A DNA stretch of 64,000 nt. Source: Chryseosolibacter sp964551035. Its GTDB lineage: Bacteria; Bacteroidota; Bacteroidia; Cytophagales; Cyclobacteriaceae. Shown here piece by piece: positions 62,024-64,000 of this stretch. A program made the translations under genes and the position numbers. The stretch lies in NCBI GenBank assembly GCA_964551035.1, contig CAZKBK010000022.1, positions 16,030 to 80,029 of the forward strand. Direction: 5' to 3'. The notes below the pieces were generated by a model that saw only the letters and a program-made list of their open reading frames with translations, did not search any database and was not told the origin of the DNA. How positions within the stretch are numbered: the first letter of the stretch is position 1; every line of letters begins with the position of its first letter.

Positions 62024-62686
62024 CTATTTCTTACCGGCTTCCTTTTTCGCGTCAGGCGCAGGTGCGGCAGGCGCTGTTCCGGCAGCGGGCGCGGCACCTT
62101 CTGCGGGTGTTGCGGCAGCGGCTTCTTCAGCGGCAAGTTTCGCAGCCCTCGGGATCTCTACCGCGGCGATGGTTGCCGCTTTGGGGTCGAGGAACTCGAG
62201 GCCGGAAACGCTCATGTCGCCCACTTTCACCGCGTGGTGAAAATCGAGGTGGGAGACGTCCACGTCGATATGGTCAGGCATATCCTTAGGGAACGCGTAC
62301 ACCTTCAGCGATGCGCGCTTGCGTACCAGCGTTCCACCTTTCTCCACGCCGGGGGCCTGGCCCACGAGCCGGGTAGGGATGTTCATCCTGATCTTCCGGT
62401 CGTCGGAGATGCGGAGAAAATCTGCGTGCAGGATGACTTCACTCACCGGGTGAAACTGCACTTCCTGCAGAATGGCCCTGGCTTCGACGCCCTCGATGTT
62501 GACCTGGACAAAGTGCGCTTCGTTGGTGTAGACGAGGTCGCGGAAAAGGATCATCGGAGAGTAAAAGTGGATCTGCTCAGTACCACCGTACAATACGCAG
62601 GGCACCTGGCTGTCATCCCTCAGTTTCTGAGATTCTGACTTGCCGAGATTTGCTCTTCGATACCCTATAATCTCAACAGTTTTCAT
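62024..62686 (-). CDS. rplY: 50S ribosomal protein L25/general stress protein Ctc
   Basis: The 220-residue long form of L25 binds 5S rRNA. An N-terminal L25 domain (about 1-90; GYRRANLGKSESQKLRDD, VPCVLYGG) is joined to a CTC-type C-terminal beta domain (about 95-185; VLHADFLRIS, LVGQAPGVEKGG). The C-terminal 30-40 residues are an Ala/Pro/Glu/Lys-rich disordered tail. It follows prs by 29 bases and is followed by an intrinsic terminator. Confidence 0.95.
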   Translation of the reverse strand: MKTVEIIGYRRANLGKSESQKLRDDSQVPCVLYGGTEQIHFYSPMILFRDLVYTNEAHFVQVNIEGVEARAILQEVQFHPVSEVILHADFLRISDDRKIRMNIPTRLVGQAPGVEKGGTLVRKRASLKVYAFPKDMPDHIDVDVSHLDFHHAVKVGDMSVSGLEFLDPKAATIAAVEIPRAAKLAAEEAAAATPAEGAAPAAGTAPAAPAPDAKKEAGKK

Positions 62687-62715
62687 GATTGTATTGAATT
62701 TAGTTTTAAAGGAAA

Positions 62716-63642
62716 TTACAACTTAATGAAAAGCGAACTGATCGATTCATTGTCATGAATCTTACGGATCGCTTTAGCGAAGAGGTCAGACACCGTCAGG
62801 ACCTTGATCTTGGGTGACTCGCGCTTCAGCGGAATGGTATCCGTGACGACGATCTCTTCGAGTGCCGATGCTTCGATGTTTTCGTACGCCTTGCCCGACA
62901 GTACGGCATGTGTACAGACCGCGCGCACAGACCTGGCACCATTATCTTTAAGCAATCCCGCCGCCTTGCAGATCGTTCCGGCCGTATCAACGAGGTCGTC
63001 GACCAGGATTACGTCTTTTCCGTCCACTTCACCGATGAGGCGCATCGACTCGATTTTGTTGGCTTCCTTGCGGTACTTATCGCAAACGGCTAAGTCGGCG
63101 CCGAAAAACTTGGCGAAGTTCCGTGCCCGCTTGATCCCGCCTACGTCCGGTGTAGCGAACATGATATCGGTATTCAGCGACTTGAGGTAAGGGACAAAAA
63201 TGTAGGAGCCGTCGAGGTGGTCGAAAGGGATATCGAAGAAACCCTGGATCTGATCGGCATGGAGGTCGCAGGCCATGATCCGGTCCGCCCCCGCTGCCGA
63301 GATGAGGTTGGCGATCAGCTTGGCTGCAATGGCTACCCGGGGCTTGTCTTTCCGATCCTGGCGGGCGTAGCCAAAGTAGGGAATGATCACGTTGACATTG
63401 TGCGCGCTCGCCCGCTTGGCTGCGTCGACCATGAGCAGCAGTTCCAGGAGGTTGTCGGCAGGTGCAAAAGTGGACTGGATGATGAAGACATCGTGTCCGC
63501 GCACAGATTCTGTAATCCACGGAGACATTTCCCCGTCGCTGAAGTGCTGGTAATGAACCGTTCCCAGGGTCTCGCCGTAGGCGTTGGCGATCTTTTCCGC
63601 CAGATACAGGGTGGACTTGCCACTGAAAATTTTAACAGCCAT
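62716..63642 (-). CDS. prs: Ribose-phosphate pyrophosphokinase
   Basis: Prs makes PRPP from ribose 5-phosphate and ATP, for nucleotides, histidine and tryptophan. The 308-residue length is standard. Visible motifs are FSDGE with RGHDVFIIQST near the N-terminus, YFGYARQDRK (ATP loop), ACDLHADQIQGFF (metal and ribose site) and the PRPP loop VLVDDLVDTAGT (about residues 210-221). It lies downstream of tRNA-Gln, but a hairpin between them (63659-63688) may limit read-through. Confidence 0.97.
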   Translation of the reverse strand: MAVKIFSGKSTLYLAEKIANAYGETLGTVHYQHFSDGEMSPWITESVRGHDVFIIQSTFAPADNLLELLLMVDAAKRASAHNVNVIIPYFGYARQDRKDKPRVAIAAKLIANLISAAGADRIMACDLHADQIQGFFDIPFDHLDGSYIFVPYLKSLNTDIMFATPDVGGIKRARNFAKFFGADLAVCDKYRKEANKIESMRLIGEVDGKDVILVDDLVDTAGTICKAAGLLKDNGARSVRAVCTHAVLSGKAYENIEASALEEIVVTDTIPLKRESPKIKVLTVSDLFAKAIRKIHDNESISSLFIKL

Positions 63643-63658
63643 CGAGGACTCGGTTACT

Positions 63659-63688
63659 AAAAACTAATCCCGGTTCACGGACCGGGAT
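63659..63688 (-). terminator. Hairpin between tRNA-Gln and prs
   Basis: An 8-bp perfect stem (ATCCCGGT/ACCGGGAT) with a 6-base loop, followed on the minus strand by TAGTTTTTAG. It starts 2 bases after the tRNA 3' end. It is consistent with a weak intrinsic terminator or attenuator. Confidence 0.6.
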
Positions 63689-63689
63689 A

Positions 63690-63765
63690 TGGTTGTCCGA
63701 CCAGGGCTCGAACCTGGACTTTCCTGAATCAAAATCAGGCGTGTTGCCAGTTACACCATCGGACA
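63690..63765 (-). tRNA. tRNA-Gln (anticodon TTG), CCA encoded
   Basis: A complete cloverleaf is readable on the minus strand: acceptor TGTCCGA/TCGGACA, D arm with GGTGTAACTGGCAACAC, anticodon stem CCTGA/TCAGG around the loop TTTTGAT (anticodon TTG), and T arm CCAGG-TTCGAGC-CCTGG. The 3' CCA is present at 63690-63692. Length 76 with CCA. Confidence 0.95.
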
Positions 63766-63839
63766 AGGCTTCTGCATCTAACCGCTAATTCTACGCAGAA
63801 ATTCCCCAAAGGCTCTGAAAAAGGCCAAAATTGGGTCTG

Positions 63840-63847
63840 CAAAGGTA
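63840..63847 (-). promoter_or_regulatory. -7 box upstream of tRNA-Gln
   Basis: TACCTTTG on the minus strand matches TAnnTTTG exactly, 75 bases before the tRNA 5' end. No TTTG is seen 19 bases upstream, which is A/T-only there. Confidence 0.5.
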
Positions 63848-63885
63848 GAATTATTTTAATAAAATGGTAACCGACCCGCGATTTT

Positions 63886-64000
63886 TTACATGTCGCTTTC
63901 ATCGATGGCGATCTGGCCGCCTTCCAGAAAACCTTCCGCCCAGAAGCGGTATTTATCAAGGATCGAAATCACGGCATTGCGAAGGTGGCGGCTGTTGTTG
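63886..64000 (-). CDS. C-terminal end of an unidentified gene cut by the window edge
   Basis: The last 37 codons of a minus-strand gene, ending ILDKYRFWAEGFLEGGQIA, then IDESDM and TAA at 63886-63888. The amphipathic, protein-like composition supports coding. The fragment is too short to name a family. The gene lies upstream of tRNA-Gln on the same strand. Confidence 0.6.
   Translation of the reverse strand, partial: NNSRHLRNAVISILDKYRFWAEGFLEGGQIAIDESDM

Noticed and set aside
63735..63959. 74-codon minus-strand ORF across the tRNA
   Set aside because: It runs through the 5' part of tRNA-Gln and the tRNA promoter, in a different frame from the real gene end at 63886.

Overview
The window looks like a chromosomal segment of a Bacteroidota bacterium, most likely of the order Cytophagales (Chryseolinea-like; this rank is inferred). 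The signs are type IX secretion C-terminal domains of types A and B, promoters of the Bacteroidota form TTTG-N19/20-TAnnTTTG, the gene order DUF177-rpmF-fabH-efp-accB-accC, a TPR-type sensor histidine kinase and an HTCS-like hybrid regulator. Base composition is GC-rich except in a few islands (about 41.5-43.6 kb and 56.8-58.2 kb). There is no CRISPR array, rRNA or intact insertion sequence. One 100-N scaffold gap lies at 48067-48166.

Left part (1-25.2 kb) is mostly housekeeping. It holds two tandem Tat-exported TldD-like proteins, the fatty-acid/translation operon with its promoter and terminator, pdxA, rsmA-mgtE, a 2-hydroxyacid dehydrogenase, a pentapeptide-repeat membrane protein, and greA behind a promoter-terminator leader. 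It continues with a HIT protein, gpsA with a PlsB-like acyltransferase, a T9SS type B surface protein, a DCC oxidoreductase, fabD, folK, sppA and bioB. Several of these converge on membrane lipid synthesis (accB, accC, fabH, fabD, gpsA, the acyltransferase, bioB).

Middle part (25.2-46.5 kb) is accessory. It has repeat-rich spacers, a tiny Gly/Ala-rich peptide ORF overlapping a two-helix membrane protein, a large secreted esterase, and a convergent NarL-type response regulator and soluble histidine kinase. Next come five tandem TPR transmembrane proteins that look like sensor kinases whose catalytic histidine and ATPase domain are lost. They alternate between two subtypes (alpha, beta, alpha, beta, alpha remnant, beta) and are followed by two tiny exported peptides and one intact TPR histidine kinase. 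All six sensors share a CGxxC motif in the periplasmic TPR region. I consider this locus the best candidate for an undescribed sensory system: several kinase-less sensors beside a sensor-less kinase.

Right part (46.5-64 kb) holds a giant T9SS surface protein (LamG, Asp-rich WYAD repeats, BspA-like and cadherin-like repeats) downstream of an HTCS-type hybrid regulator. Two direct repeats 21 bp apart in front of the giant gene could be its operator. Decayed gene pieces follow, then a TlpA-like protein, metG, and the tRNA-Gln/prs/rplY/pth transcription unit with its promoter and two terminators.
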